Below are positions 1 to 7,882 of a stretch of DNA of 64,000 bases, one piece after another. The translations under genes were made by a program, and so were the position numbers. Location: positions 1 through 64,000 of the forward strand of contig JANQKC010000016.1 of NCBI GenBank assembly GCA_028281325.1, read 5' to 3'. The notes beneath the pieces are model-generated. The model had not been told where the DNA came from. It saw only the letters and a list, made by a program, of their open reading frames with translations, and did not search any database. The DNA comes from Alphaproteobacteria bacterium. Its GTDB lineage: Bacteria > Pseudomonadota > Alphaproteobacteria > UBA8366. The stretch's first letter is position 1; the number at the start of each line of letters is the position of its first letter.

Positions 1-31
1 AGGCCGCCCCGCTATCGAAGAACAGAGCCAT
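1..31 (-). CDS. 5' end of a phage gene, cut by window edge
   Basis: A leftward reading frame opens with ATG at 31 and runs off the window (MALFFDSGAA visible). A good ribosome site, GGAAGGA, lies about 7 bases upstream. It follows the capsid and the 163-aa gene in the same direction, so it is probably a further virion gene. Ten residues are too few to name a family. Confidence 0.4.
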   Translation of the reverse strand, partial: MALFFDSGAA

Positions 32-46
32 CGAAAATCCTTCCGC

Positions 47-85
47 ATAAAAGAAAGGCGGGGCGGCAAGACACGCCGCCCCGCC
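47..85 (-). terminator. intrinsic terminator-like hairpin (leftward)
   Basis: An 11-bp perfect inverted repeat (57-67 and 75-85) with loop AAGACAC is followed on the minus strand by TTTCTTTT. It is the second of two tandem hairpins after the 163-aa phage gene. Stem and loop resemble the chromosomal terminator at 28511-28548. Confidence 0.6.
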
Positions 86-100
86 ACAGGTCAGGGAGAG

Positions 101-126
101 AAACAAAACGCGGCCCAAAGGCCGCG
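101..126 (-). terminator. intrinsic terminator after capsid operon
   Basis: A 7-bp perfect stem CGCGGCC/GGCCGCG (109-115 and 120-126) is followed leftward by TTTTGTTT. It sits 6 bases past the stop codon of the 132-623 gene, so it should end the capsid transcript. Confidence 0.7.
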
Positions 127-131
127 ACGGG

Positions 132-623
132 TCAGTCGACCAGTACCGTCACGTCGAAGGCGATATCGCCCGCCGCCGTGCCGACGACATCGGCCGTGAG
201 GACGAGGTAGTACCAAACCATGGGATCGGCGGTTTGGCCGGCGTCCTGCCAGACCTTCTGCCCGATCCTCGTGATGTCGCGGGCGTTGAACGCGACTTCG
301 ACGCCGCCGGTCGACGCCGTCGCCATGCTGACCGTCGAAGCGTAGGCGTCGTCGTCCAGCGCCGTCAGCCCCGAATCGTAGAGGCCCACGTCATAGCCGG
401 TGCCGCCGGTGATCGCGTCGTTGTAGAGACGGATCGACGGGATCACCCAGGACGACCGGACGGGGGCGAGAACATAGGTCGACCCGTTGTCATCGCTTGC
501 CTCGACGGCGACCGTGCCGACGATGCCCCGGCGCCGCCCATAGAGAAGCGCCGCGGGATTGAACTGGTTCGGCTTCGCTTCGAAGTTCTGAACCAGCGAA
601 GACTTCGTGCTTACCACTGCCAT
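132..623 (-). CDS. phage structural protein downstream of major capsid
   Basis: 163 aa, start ATG at 623 with a strong AAGGAGGG site. It begins 13 bases after the capsid stop codon and ends at tandem terminators. The protein is beta-rich and acidic, with no signal peptide or membrane segment and many Gly, Thr, Val and Asp residues. That composition and its place directly after the capsid gene suit a head decoration or capsid-stabilising protein. No family was recognised, so the role is inferred from position only. Confidence 0.7.
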   Translation of the reverse strand: MAVVSTKSSLVQNFEAKPNQFNPAALLYGRRRGIVGTVAVEASDDNGSTYVLAPVRSSWVIPSIRLYNDAITGGTGYDVGLYDSGLTALDDDAYASTVSMATASTGGVEVAFNARDITRIGQKVWQDAGQTADPMVWYYLVLTADVVGTAAGDIAFDVTVLVD

Positions 624-636
624 GGATCAGCCCTCC

Positions 637-1521
637 TTAGCTTTCGTCGCATTTGATTTCGACGACCTTGCCTTCCTCGGCCCGGGTCGCCCCGAAGGTG
701 CCCTTGACGTAGACCTGGGTCGCGAAGGACTTGTCGTCGCGTTCGGTGACGCGCCCCTCGATGTCGTTCCAGACGCCGAGATGCATGCCGGACTTGGCCC
801 AGGCCGGACAGCGCCGGTTGCCGCCGCCGTCGACATCGAGCCGTTCCGAGTGAACGAAGTTGAAACCCATGAAGGCGGTGATCCGCCCGTCGACCAACAC
901 CGGCTTGGTGTTGAAGTCGAGCGAGACGGCCTGGATCTCGTTCAGCATGTCGTCATGCTGTTCCGCCGTGAGCGCGACATAGAGCGGGTCGTTGTCGATA
1001 TCGACCTCGTTCGCCATGAGCAGTTTCTTCGCCGCCCGCAGCTTGGCCACGTTCAGGCCGGTCGCCCCGGTCGCCCCCTCGTCGACCGCAACCACCTGGT
1101 TGCTGTCGAAGGACGTGCTGGCGACGCCGTTCTCGCCGGTGCGGGAATCGCCGAAGAAGGCGGGCACGATCTCGTCGTCGATGGCCCGGCTCATCGCCGC
1201 CGCCCCGTTGATCGAATAGGGGCTGGTCAGTTCGACGATGGTTTCCAGCTTGTCCTGATCGTCGATCAGGTCGGCCCATTCGTAATGGGTGGGGAACACC
1301 CAGCGGGCGGCGTGCGGGGTTTCGATGAGCGGCGTGTCGCCGTGGCGGGTGGTGCGTTTCTGCGCGCTGACCGCGCCGATCTGTTCCACCGCCTTGGCGG
1401 CCTTGCCGCGATAGTGCCCCTCCATCACCGCCGCCCGGAACCGCGAGCCACGCTGCTGCAGGAGGAGTTGCACGCTGTCGGTATAGGCCTGACTGCGTGC
1501 GACGATAACGTCGTTGGACAT
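637..1521 (-). CDS. phage major capsid protein
   Basis: 294 aa. The start is placed at ATG 1521 because GGAGGACC lies just upstream; a TTG 12 bases earlier gives a longer frame but no better site. The protein resembles the Phage_capsid_2-type major capsid family of podoviruses: an N-terminal helix with a QLLLQQRGS segment, a central HYEWADLIDDQDK region, LTAEQHDDML near the middle, and a conserved C-terminal WNDIEGRVTERDDKS stretch. Length is normal for this family. It forms the icosahedral shell together with the scaffold at 8667-9539. In most relatives scaffold and capsid are adjacent; here about 7 kb of terminase and accessory genes separate them. Confidence 0.85.
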   Translation of the reverse strand: MSNDVIVARSQAYTDSVQLLLQQRGSRFRAAVMEGHYRGKAAKAVEQIGAVSAQKRTTRHGDTPLIETPHAARWVFPTHYEWADLIDDQDKLETIVELTSPYSINGAAAMSRAIDDEIVPAFFGDSRTGENGVASTSFDSNQVVAVDEGATGATGLNVAKLRAAKKLLMANEVDIDNDPLYVALTAEQHDDMLNEIQAVSLDFNTKPVLVDGRITAFMGFNFVHSERLDVDGGGNRRCPAWAKSGMHLGVWNDIEGRVTERDDKSFATQVYVKGTFGATRAEEGKVVEIKCDES

Positions 1522-1789
1522 GAGGTCCTCCAAACTGTTGCAAGAAAGATTGCGCGTTCGGAGGGGTTGCCCGTCATGGGGTCGGCCGCCCCCGCCGCCG
1601 GCGATGCCGGAGACGGGAGCGGCCGGACGGACCCGATCCTGCGCTTTACGCCCGCGCGGCGGCGGTCTTTCCCGCGGTCAGCCGGGGCCCGTTTGTGTGG
1701 GGGCTTGTCCGGGCTTTTCGAAATCAGGGTCGAAAGGGGCCGGTTTGCGGCTGTTGCAGCAACTACCTACCGATTATCCGTCGCGCCGA

Positions 1790-2311
1790 TCAATCACGGA
1801 ACCAACGCCAGATGACGCAGTCGATGCATTTCACATCTCGATAATACCACACGCCCAATACGGCAAAGAATTGCCAATAGTCGGAGTCGAATGCGTCGAT
1901 GAACGGGTGTTTGTAACTCGTCTCGTCTTTTGGTCCTTGCAGAGATAGGCGCAGGTCGAATGGACCGCTAAACTTCGGGAAAAATGGAAACATGGCCCAC
2001 CCTTGGTTGCTCCATTCCACTTGACCGGCAACCGGATAGTAAAATTCGTAGGTAAAACCGTCTCCTCGTATGGTCTCTGAAGTCGAGACGAATTCAGTGG
2101 CCCCACCCATCACCGTCCCTGACCAGATCACGTCCCGAGCCGGAAAACGGTCGATATTGTCGAGAGAGATTCGGACGAAAACCGGGTCACCAGCAGTGTT
2201 GGTGAATCTGACGCCGAATGTCTCGCAGGGCAGCGCGACGATGCCGAGGTTGACCAAAATACATGCGATAATGAATGTTACGAATGGTCGGCGACGGGTT
2301 GTTTCGGTCAT
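1790..2311 (-). CDS. membrane-anchored protein, paralog of 2380-2901; candidate immunity protein
   Basis: 173 aa. ATG 2311 is preferred over an upstream ATG because AAGGG lies 5 to 9 bases before it. A basic N-terminus is followed by one hydrophobic segment (about residues 10-28) and an ALPC motif, then a beta-rich domain predicted to be outside the cytoplasm and a C-terminal hydrophobic stretch with CIDC. It shares with its upstream neighbour ALPC-TF, FTN/LTN, a HP-AFDS motif and the C-I/M-DC motif, so the two are tandem paralogs. Both follow the DUF6973-type gene in one leftward run. An immunity role against that protein is inference; the family was not recognised. Confidence 0.6.
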   Translation of the reverse strand: MTETTRRRPFVTFIIACILVNLGIVALPCETFGVRFTNTAGDPVFVRISLDNIDRFPARDVIWSGTVMGGATEFVSTSETIRGDGFTYEFYYPVAGQVEWSNQGWAMFPFFPKFSGPFDLRLSLQGPKDETSYKHPFIDAFDSDYWQFFAVLGVWYYRDVKCIDCVIWRWFRD

Positions 2312-2379
2312 GACGCCCTTATAGGCTCCGTTCCAATATCTGAGATACAACGGGGGAACACCCGATGGCCCGCACTAGG

Positions 2380-2901
2380 CTAATCGGTACGAGGCGACGA
2401 CCCGAAACCCATCAAACGTATCACAGCACAATCCATACACCGCACCAGCCAGTATAGGTTCAAGCCAGTGTAGACCGCCGTCCCCAAACTCGATGAGTCG
2501 AATGCAGTAACCCAAGGATGACGCTGACTGATGGGGTTACGTTGTCCTTTCTCATTCAGAAAGAACTCGAAAGGAGCGATGTTGGACGGCGTAAACCACA
2601 ACCACAACATACCGGTCCGCTGCGACCATTTAGCTTCGGGGAAATGCGCGTACCTGAACTGAACGATAAAGCGGTCGGGTTTGGTCCAATCCGTGATTGG
2701 AATGTGGATTCTCTGTCGGCCATCAAGCTTCCCGGACCAGGCTTCTCTATCACGAACGAGGACACGAATATCGGCGGGCTGCGTAGACTCGTTCGTCAGG
2801 TTTACCCGAAATGTCGAACAGGGAAGCGCCACCACCGCCGCGAAAACGAGCACTAGCGTGCCCAGTATCGCAACAACCGTTCTACGGCGACCATGACGCA
2901 T
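2380..2901 (-). CDS. membrane-anchored protein, paralog of 1790-2311; candidate immunity protein
   Basis: 173 aa, starting 9 bases after the stop of the DUF6973-type gene, so probably co-transcribed with it. It has an Arg-rich N-terminus, one hydrophobic segment (about residues 9-27) ending in ALPC, and a soluble beta-rich domain. Near the C-terminus come the HPWVTAFDS and CMDC motifs shared with the downstream paralog. The residue before the Cys is Pro, so a standard lipobox is absent and an uncleaved anchor is more likely. Location and linkage to a toxin-like gene suggest membrane-bound immunity. No known immunity family was recognised. Confidence 0.6.
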   Translation of the reverse strand: MRHGRRRTVVAILGTLVLVFAAVVALPCSTFRVNLTNESTQPADIRVLVRDREAWSGKLDGRQRIHIPITDWTKPDRFIVQFRYAHFPEAKWSQRTGMLWLWFTPSNIAPFEFFLNEKGQRNPISQRHPWVTAFDSSSLGTAVYTGLNLYWLVRCMDCAVIRLMGFGSSPRTD

Positions 2902-2910
2902 GTTTCACTG

Positions 2911-3927
2911 TTATCCTGAGTGTCGTGTTCGCGAGCGCCGCCGGTGTTGCAGCCGGGATGGAACGGTTTGAACCCTGAAGGGCTCGGTCTGTAGCTCCCC
3001 CCGTTTGATCGCGTCCAATATTACCGTCGCACCATCCCTATTATGGTTCCTGGGATCCATGGCAAGCCGACGACCGACATTGTTATTGAACAGATCCATT
3101 ATCCGATCGCCAGGATCGTTCACATTGGAAATCTCATGCGCATCCGTGATCCGCTTCGCATGATGCGCACCAAAACGCCTACTCAGATTATAGTTCCATA
3201 GCGCATGGCGGAAGGCATCTGCTTTCGGGTCCCATGTTGTTCTATTGGGAAAGTATCTTCTCTCTGAAGCTAATGTTTCTTTGGTAATTCCAAGGCCAAC
3301 TAACCCTACCGGTGGCATGGACAAGGCGACGCTAACTTCCGAAGGCCCATCCGGATCGAAATCGAGTTTACGGTACATGTCGAATTCGTCGACCGGTTTC
3401 GTTGTCGGAGGGCCGGGGTTCAGGACTGCAGCACGATCCAACTTTCCATCCATGCGCTCGAACGGCTTGTCGGCAACCGGACTCTCCGCAAGCTGCATAT
3501 TCTTGGTTAACGGTGTATCCGGCAATTCGGCGGCGCTGGCCGGTAGGCTCGGTGCCGGGGATTGCGAAGGACTTGGTTGCCGCTCAAGGCCGAGCAAATC
3601 GGAAAGGCCATCGGAAAACCGAGGCGGCGGCGGCATCACCGGGATGCGGCGGCTGAACCCAAGCGGCCGCCCGAGATCGCGCCCGGCATTCTGAAACAAC
3701 GGCTCGGATCGACCGGACGGCAATTCCGGCAGCGCGCCGTTCGACTGACCAGCCAACGGAGCACCAGCGAGCAGCGAACCCGGACCCCGTGACCCCATAG
3801 GCATCGACGCACCGCCCCTACCCCCAACCGATACCGGGTTTATTCCGGCCGCCCGCGTCGACAATGGGCCTACGTCGGATCGGCGCAGCATCGGCGGTGA
3901 TGCCGGGCTCTCAAACAATGAAGCCAT
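2911..3927 (-). CDS. modular phage cargo protein with DUF6973-like C-terminal domain
   Basis: 338 aa, start ATG 3927 with GGAAGGAAAA upstream. The N-terminus (SLFESPASPP) matches the start of the 6999-7847 protein. Around residues 85-115 it carries RRIPVMPPPPRFSDGLSDL, shared with the 11806-13218 protein, and near 145 MQLAESPVADKP. The region to about residue 180 is Pro/Ser-rich and probably flexible. The C-terminal domain has FRHALWNYNLSRRFG, AHE and MDLFNNNVGR, the signature of DUF6973, found in polymorphic-toxin-like proteins; His and Asn/Asp residues are candidate active-site residues. The last 30 residues are Arg-rich and may be altered by a frameshift. Toxin function is inferred. Confidence 0.7.
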   Translation of the reverse strand: MASLFESPASPPMLRRSDVGPLSTRAAGINPVSVGGRGGASMPMGSRGPGSLLAGAPLAGQSNGALPELPSGRSEPLFQNAGRDLGRPLGFSRRIPVMPPPPRFSDGLSDLLGLERQPSPSQSPAPSLPASAAELPDTPLTKNMQLAESPVADKPFERMDGKLDRAAVLNPGPPTTKPVDEFDMYRKLDFDPDGPSEVSVALSMPPVGLVGLGITKETLASERRYFPNRTTWDPKADAFRHALWNYNLSRRFGAHHAKRITDAHEISNVNDPGDRIMDLFNNNVGRRLAMDPRNHNRDGATVILDAIKRGELQTEPFRVQTVPSRLQHRRRSRTRHSG

Positions 3928-4113
3928 TGGAGTGCTTTTCCTTCCGTCGCTTTAAGCGGCAAGAGTATCCGACCTCACCGCGTCACCTGCTCCGCTCGAT
4001 CATTAACGCGCCACAGAATGACCGCAGCCGTCACGTCAATTGACCATAAATAAGTTGAATTAATAGAGTCGTTCGCGCAACTCTGCATTACCCTTCGAAA
4101 AGGATCACCGCGC

Positions 4114-4611
4114 ATGCGACGCTTGCTGTTGCTCTTCCTGCTGCCGATTGTGGCTGCGTTTTCTTCGCCCACCGCCGCCGGTGGCCTACCAGCCCCCGAC
4201 CTGCCCGATCCGCAAGCGATCATCGACGCGTGCTGGGCGGTGTCGAAAGAAGACCGCGAGAGCGGCGTCAACTCGCGCATGCGCGAAGGTCATGTCTGGA
4301 CGAGCGTATGCCTCGAAAAGAAAGTGATCGAACTCCTCGATACGCTCAAGTTCGGCGAGAACTTCGTTTCCCGCGCCGAGGCCAAGCAGGAGTTGGACAA
4401 TCTCCGCACGTCGGTGCATCGCCTATACTGGATGATTTATAACGACAACGAGCATTGCGGCATGTCCTGCGGAAGCATGTGGTTCGCCCAGCATTTGCCG
4501 ACGCATTCCAAAATACTGGAGGACATGATCCGAACGATGATCCGGCAGGTCGCCATTCAAACATTGCAGGAAGATCAGGTAACACCCGACGGTAAAGCCC
4601 GGAAACGCTGA
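4114..4611 (+). CDS. periplasmic Cys-containing protein A; candidate muramidase-immunity partner
   Basis: 165 aa, start ATG 4114 with AAAGGATC upstream. It has a clear signal peptide (MRRLLLLFLLPIVAAF) with cleavage expected near TAAGG. The mature part has conserved CWAVSKEDRES, CLEKK-ELLDT, LYWMIYNDN and HCGMSCGSMW motifs; the four or more Cys suggest disulfides in the periplasm. It is a close paralog of the 6421-6924 protein. It faces the secreted muramidase-like gene 4642-5256 tail to tail, 30 bases apart. Pairing a periplasmic helical Cys protein with a muramidase suggests an inhibitor or immunity protein, loosely like LprI-type lysozyme inhibitors. No family is confirmed. Confidence 0.65.
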   Translation: MRRLLLLFLLPIVAAFSSPTAAGGLPAPDLPDPQAIIDACWAVSKEDRESGVNSRMREGHVWTSVCLEKKVIELLDTLKFGENFVSRAEAKQELDNLRTSVHRLYWMIYNDNEHCGMSCGSMWFAQHLPTHSKILEDMIRTMIRQVAIQTLQEDQVTPDGKARKR

Positions 4612-4641
4612 AGCTGACGTTCTGTTTCCTGGGCAATCGCG

Positions 4642-5256
4642 CTAAGGCATCAAAAAATTTCGCGTGCGTTTGTACCAGCCTGGACTATCGTTGAACTCTG
4701 CCCGTCCGTGCCGCCGCACCATCTCGTTATTGACCTCACGAAGCAAATTCCGTCGCGTGGCGTCTTCGAGCGCCGCCAGGGTATTCGGCCCGACGATGCC
4801 ATCATACTGCTTGCGTCCATGATTCACGACACTCAGATCGGTGCCAAGAACCGTATCCAGAGACTGCTGGAGTAGCATGCCGGCGGGACGCGCGCCATGG
4901 AAACCGGCCGAATCGAATAACTGTTCCGGCAAATTCGGCGCCTGCTCAAGCAAGCCGGGTACCGCCAGCACGCCGGGAAGATTGGGACGAATGAAGAATT
5001 CGCTCCGTATCATGCTCGACCGTTGATCCTCGGTGAGCCGTCGAGGGTCCGAGGGTAAGGCAATATCGGAATGCCGTTGCGCAAAAACGCGGATCGCCCG
5101 AACCGATATCCCCAGATTCGATATACCCCCTTTGTCATGCGCCAATGACTCGAAGGATCGATTATAAAGAGGCGCTTGGTCTTCGGCGTGAGTGTCGGAA
5201 AGAAACGAAATTCCAAAAACCGCGATCACCGAAAACAAAAACACCTGCCGGTTCAT
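4642..5256 (-). CDS. secreted GH108-like muramidase with peptidoglycan-binding domain, copy A
   Basis: 204 aa, start ATG 5256 with GAGGTGATCC upstream. The signal peptide covers about residues 1-24, so the protein is exported. The first mature block, SFESLAHDKGGISNLGIS, aligns with the EGGY-DPGG-T-YGIT region of GH108 N-acetylmuramidases and keeps the Glu that is catalytic in that family. The C-terminal part, YDGIVGPNTLAAL followed by NNEMVRR and PGWYKRT, matches the PG_binding_3 domain. Its close paralog is 5439-6053, and the muramidase part of 6999-7847 is a third homolog. Unlike that protein it lacks the phage N-terminal motif and carries a signal peptide. It could degrade peptidoglycan or act as a decoy. 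Confidence 0.7.
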   Translation of the reverse strand: MNRQVFLFSVIAVFGISFLSDTHAEDQAPLYNRSFESLAHDKGGISNLGISVRAIRVFAQRHSDIALPSDPRRLTEDQRSSMIRSEFFIRPNLPGVLAVPGLLEQAPNLPEQLFDSAGFHGARPAGMLLQQSLDTVLGTDLSVVNHGRKQYDGIVGPNTLAALEDATRRNLLREVNNEMVRRHGRAEFNDSPGWYKRTRNFLMP

Positions 5257-5438
5257 GGATCACCTCACGTCCAATGGTCGCGCTCGAACTCGCACATGCC
5301 AAGCAAAGACCGCAATCAGATGGTGAGGCCTGGAAAGATACGGAAGCGCCGCCCGGTGGCAAACCGGAAGGACAATGATCGACCCAACACCCAAAACTCT
5401 AAACACTGACGCGAAATCCTTGCTCCACCGCCAACGCG

Positions 5439-6053
5439 TCAAGGAACCAAAAACCCTTGCGTGCGTTTGTACCAGCCCGGATTACCTGTGAACTCCGGTA
5501 ACTCGCGCCGGCGCACCATTTCGTTGTTGACCTCTCGAAGTTTGTTCTGCTGCGCTGCGTCTCGAAGCGCCGCGAGGGTCCTGGGCCCAACGATGCCATC
5601 GTACAATTTACGTCCCATCTTCATGGTCCGTAGGTCCGTTCCCATAACCGCATCTAAAGACCGCTGCAGCAGTGCGCCCGCAACTTTCGGACCGTGAAAC
5701 ACGGATGCGTCGAAAAGCTGCTCCGGCAATTGCGGAACCCGATCCATCAGTCCGGGGATCGCCGCAATTTCCGGAATCCTTTGCCGATCGAAGAATTCAC
5801 CCCTTCTAATATCCGACCGTTGCTGTGATGTGAGCTGCCTCTGATCATCAGGCAAATCCTCGTTCGGATTCTGTTTCTCAAAATAGCGAATTGACCGAAC
5901 CGAGACGCCAAGGGACGTGATAGCCCCCCTATCATGGGCGAGCGACTCAAAGGGTCGAACATAGATTGTCCGCGACTCTTCCGCATGAACGGCGGCAAAA
6001 AGCGGAGAAACAATCAATGCGGACGCCGCGAATAAGAGCATCCGTCGATCCAT
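5439..6053 (-). CDS. secreted GH108-like muramidase with peptidoglycan-binding domain, copy B
   Basis: 204 aa, start ATG 6053 with the same GAGGTGATCC site as copy A. The signal peptide covers about residues 1-24. The motif is PFESLAHDRGAITSLGVS: the putative catalytic Glu is kept, but the DPGG-like turn has become DRGA, so activity is less certain than in copy A. The PG_binding_3-like part (YDGIVGPRTLAAL, NNEMVRR, NPGWYKRT) is intact. Copies A and B clearly arose by duplication together with their plus-strand partners at 4114 and 6421. Possible roles are host lysis, cell-wall remodelling during phage exit, or competition with the cargo muramidase 6999-7847. Confidence 0.7.
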   Translation of the reverse strand: MDRRMLLFAASALIVSPLFAAVHAEESRTIYVRPFESLAHDRGAITSLGVSVRSIRYFEKQNPNEDLPDDQRQLTSQQRSDIRRGEFFDRQRIPEIAAIPGLMDRVPQLPEQLFDASVFHGPKVAGALLQRSLDAVMGTDLRTMKMGRKLYDGIVGPRTLAALRDAAQQNKLREVNNEMVRRRELPEFTGNPGWYKRTQGFLVP

Positions 6054-6149
6054 GGATCACCTCACGTCCATAATCCAAACTTGGGTCGCACATACGTGAT
6101 GAATATCACAACCGATCATGGATAATTTGAGAATACCGGAGGAACATCA

Positions 6150-6250
6150 AGTGGCAAGTCAGGGTAGTGGTCGTCGAAAGACCATCTCGTTGTTTACCTC
6201 ACGCCGTTTGTTCCACCAAATGGCTTCGGTGGAGGCTGTATTTCCTGCAT
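6150..6250 (-). pseudogene. remnant of a third secreted muramidase gene
   Basis: The minus strand encodes KRREVNNEMVFRRPLP followed by a stop, matching the REVNNEMVRR block near the end of copies A and B. DNA at 6181-6203 is almost identical to the matching part of copy A. Nothing upstream or downstream continues the gene. It is a decayed fragment in the divergent region between copy B and its partner gene. Confidence 0.55.
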
Positions 6251-6420
6251 TTAACCAAATCCCAATTATGCAAGAGTTTATCCGAACATTTTGGAAATCG
6301 AATACAGAGGCGCATCACGACAAAGCCGCGCGGCATCCGTCAAATCTACACAATTAGATTGAACTTTAGGCGGCAGATAAGCAACTTTGCCTTACGCTCC
6401 AAAAGAAAGGATAATCGCAT

Positions 6421-6924
6421 ATGCGACGCGTTCTGTTGCTCCTTCTGCTGCCGATTGTGGCTACGTTACCATCGCCTACTGCGGCTAACGGCTTACCCGC
6501 ACCGGACCTGCCCGACCCGCAAGCAGTCATCGACGCGTGCTGGGCGGTATCGAAGGAAGACCGCGAAAGTCCGGTCACTGAGCGCTGGCGCAACGGTCAT
6601 TTGAAGACGGCGTTATGCCTGGAAAACAAGATTATCGATTTGCTCGATACCGCAGATGTAGGAAAGAGTTTCCTCACCCGGGAACAGGCGCGCGAGGAAC
6701 TAAAAAATCTGCGATTCTCCGCCGGGCGCCTTTACTGGATGATCTATAACGACAACGATCACTGCGGACTGTCCTGTGGAACGATTTGGCATTCTCAACA
6801 TCTGACCGAAGTTTCCAAAATCTATGAGCAGATGATTTGCACCTTAGTCCGTACGACAAGAGTCCATAGCGGCCAACAGAATGCGAATGGCCCCACCGAC
6901 AAAGCACGCCCCTGCCCTTTGTAG
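6421..6924 (+). CDS. periplasmic Cys-containing protein B; candidate muramidase-immunity partner
   Basis: 167 aa, start ATG 6421 with AAAGGATAA upstream. It has a signal peptide (MRRVLLLLLLPIVATL) and the same motifs as protein A: CWAVSKEDRES, CLENK-DLLDT, LYWMIYNDN and HCGLSCGTIW. The C-terminal 40 residues differ strongly from protein A, as expected if partner specificity changed. It is divergent from muramidase copy B and converges on the cargo muramidase 6999-7847, 74 bases away. The most likely role is a periplasmic inhibitor of one of these muramidases. Confidence 0.65.
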   Translation: MRRVLLLLLLPIVATLPSPTAANGLPAPDLPDPQAVIDACWAVSKEDRESPVTERWRNGHLKTALCLENKIIDLLDTADVGKSFLTREQAREELKNLRFSAGRLYWMIYNDNDHCGLSCGTIWHSQHLTEVSKIYEQMICTLVRTTRVHSGQQNANGPTDKARPCPL

Positions 6925-6998
6925 CTTCTCGCCATCGTCAAATCGAATTCCGCTGCAAAGGTTTTGCAGAAAGCATTAACAACAAATTGTCGATACAG

Positions 6999-7847
6999 TT
7001 ACGGCATCTGGAATGATCTGGCTCGCGTGACCCATCCGGGGTTCGCATTAAAATTCGGTAATTGGCGCATAAAGCGTTCTCGTTGCTTCGCCATCTCGTT
7101 GTTCACAGCGCGAAGCTTGTTTTGATGGGCGGCTTGGGCGATAGCAGCGCGTGTGTTCGATCCGATGATTCCGTCATACTCTTTCTTGCCTTTTCTGCTA
7201 ATCCGCAAGTCCGTCCCCAACACCTTATCCAACGACCGTTGTAAGAGTTTTCCGGCGTTTTCCGGACCATGGAGAACTGACGAATCATATATTTGTCCAA
7301 CTAGTTTTGGAACGCGCTGCATTACGCCGGGTATACCGGCGATCTTTGGGATGTTGGCGCGGTCAAAGAACTCCGTTCTAAAGATCATCAATCGCTGCTT
7401 CGATGTTATCTGACGAGGATCCGATGGAAGGTTGAGATGGGGTTTCTGTTTGCGAAGCGAATCGAGAAATCTCTGTGAAATACCGCGATGTGTTAGGCCA
7501 CCAGGATCACTCGATAAGGGTCGATTCGCGGTAAGGCCTTCCTGAATATCCACATCGCGATGCAAATTTAAAAACAGTTGCCCGGACTGTATAGAGGACA
7601 ATCCCGCCGACGACGCGCCCGCACCACTTCGCGGTCTCGCCTGCGCGAGTAACGGTCTTGGTCCGCTCGACTTGGCAGCCGCGGTGTTCGCTGTGCTGGC
7701 GCCGAGCGGCGAGCGAACCTGATCCGTTGCATGAGTGCTCTGTGTCAGAAGACTACCGGATGCCTGATTGGGCCGTTGTGACGCGGGAGCCCCGCCTGTT
7801 CGGGTGACCAACGGGGGTGACGACGGATTTTCAAATAATGAGGTCAT
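6999..7847 (-). CDS. modular phage cargo protein with GH108-like muramidase and PG-binding domains
   Basis: 282 aa. ATG 7847 is chosen because AAAGGAATG lies upstream and the protein then begins SLFENPSSPP like the 2911-3927 protein; the longer frame upstream only overlaps the terminase gene. Residues 1-95 are Ser/Ala/Pro-rich and disordered. The catalytic block follows: QEGLTANRPLSSDPGGLTHR has the GH108 Glu and DPGG-T-GIS pattern with a small insertion. The C-terminal PG_binding_3 region has YDGIIGSNTRAAI, NNEMAKQ and NPGW. It lacks a signal peptide, unlike its two secreted homologs, so it fits delivery inside a virion. The R-I-P-I motif of the other cargo proteins is absent here. Confidence 0.75.
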   Translation of the reverse strand: MTSLFENPSSPPLVTRTGGAPASQRPNQASGSLLTQSTHATDQVRSPLGASTANTAAAKSSGPRPLLAQARPRSGAGASSAGLSSIQSGQLFLNLHRDVDIQEGLTANRPLSSDPGGLTHRGISQRFLDSLRKQKPHLNLPSDPRQITSKQRLMIFRTEFFDRANIPKIAGIPGVMQRVPKLVGQIYDSSVLHGPENAGKLLQRSLDKVLGTDLRISRKGKKEYDGIIGSNTRAAIAQAAHQNKLRAVNNEMAKQRERFMRQLPNFNANPGWVTRARSFQMP

Positions 7848-7882
7848 CCGAATTTCATTCCTTTCGTCGCGATGCGTTGCAA

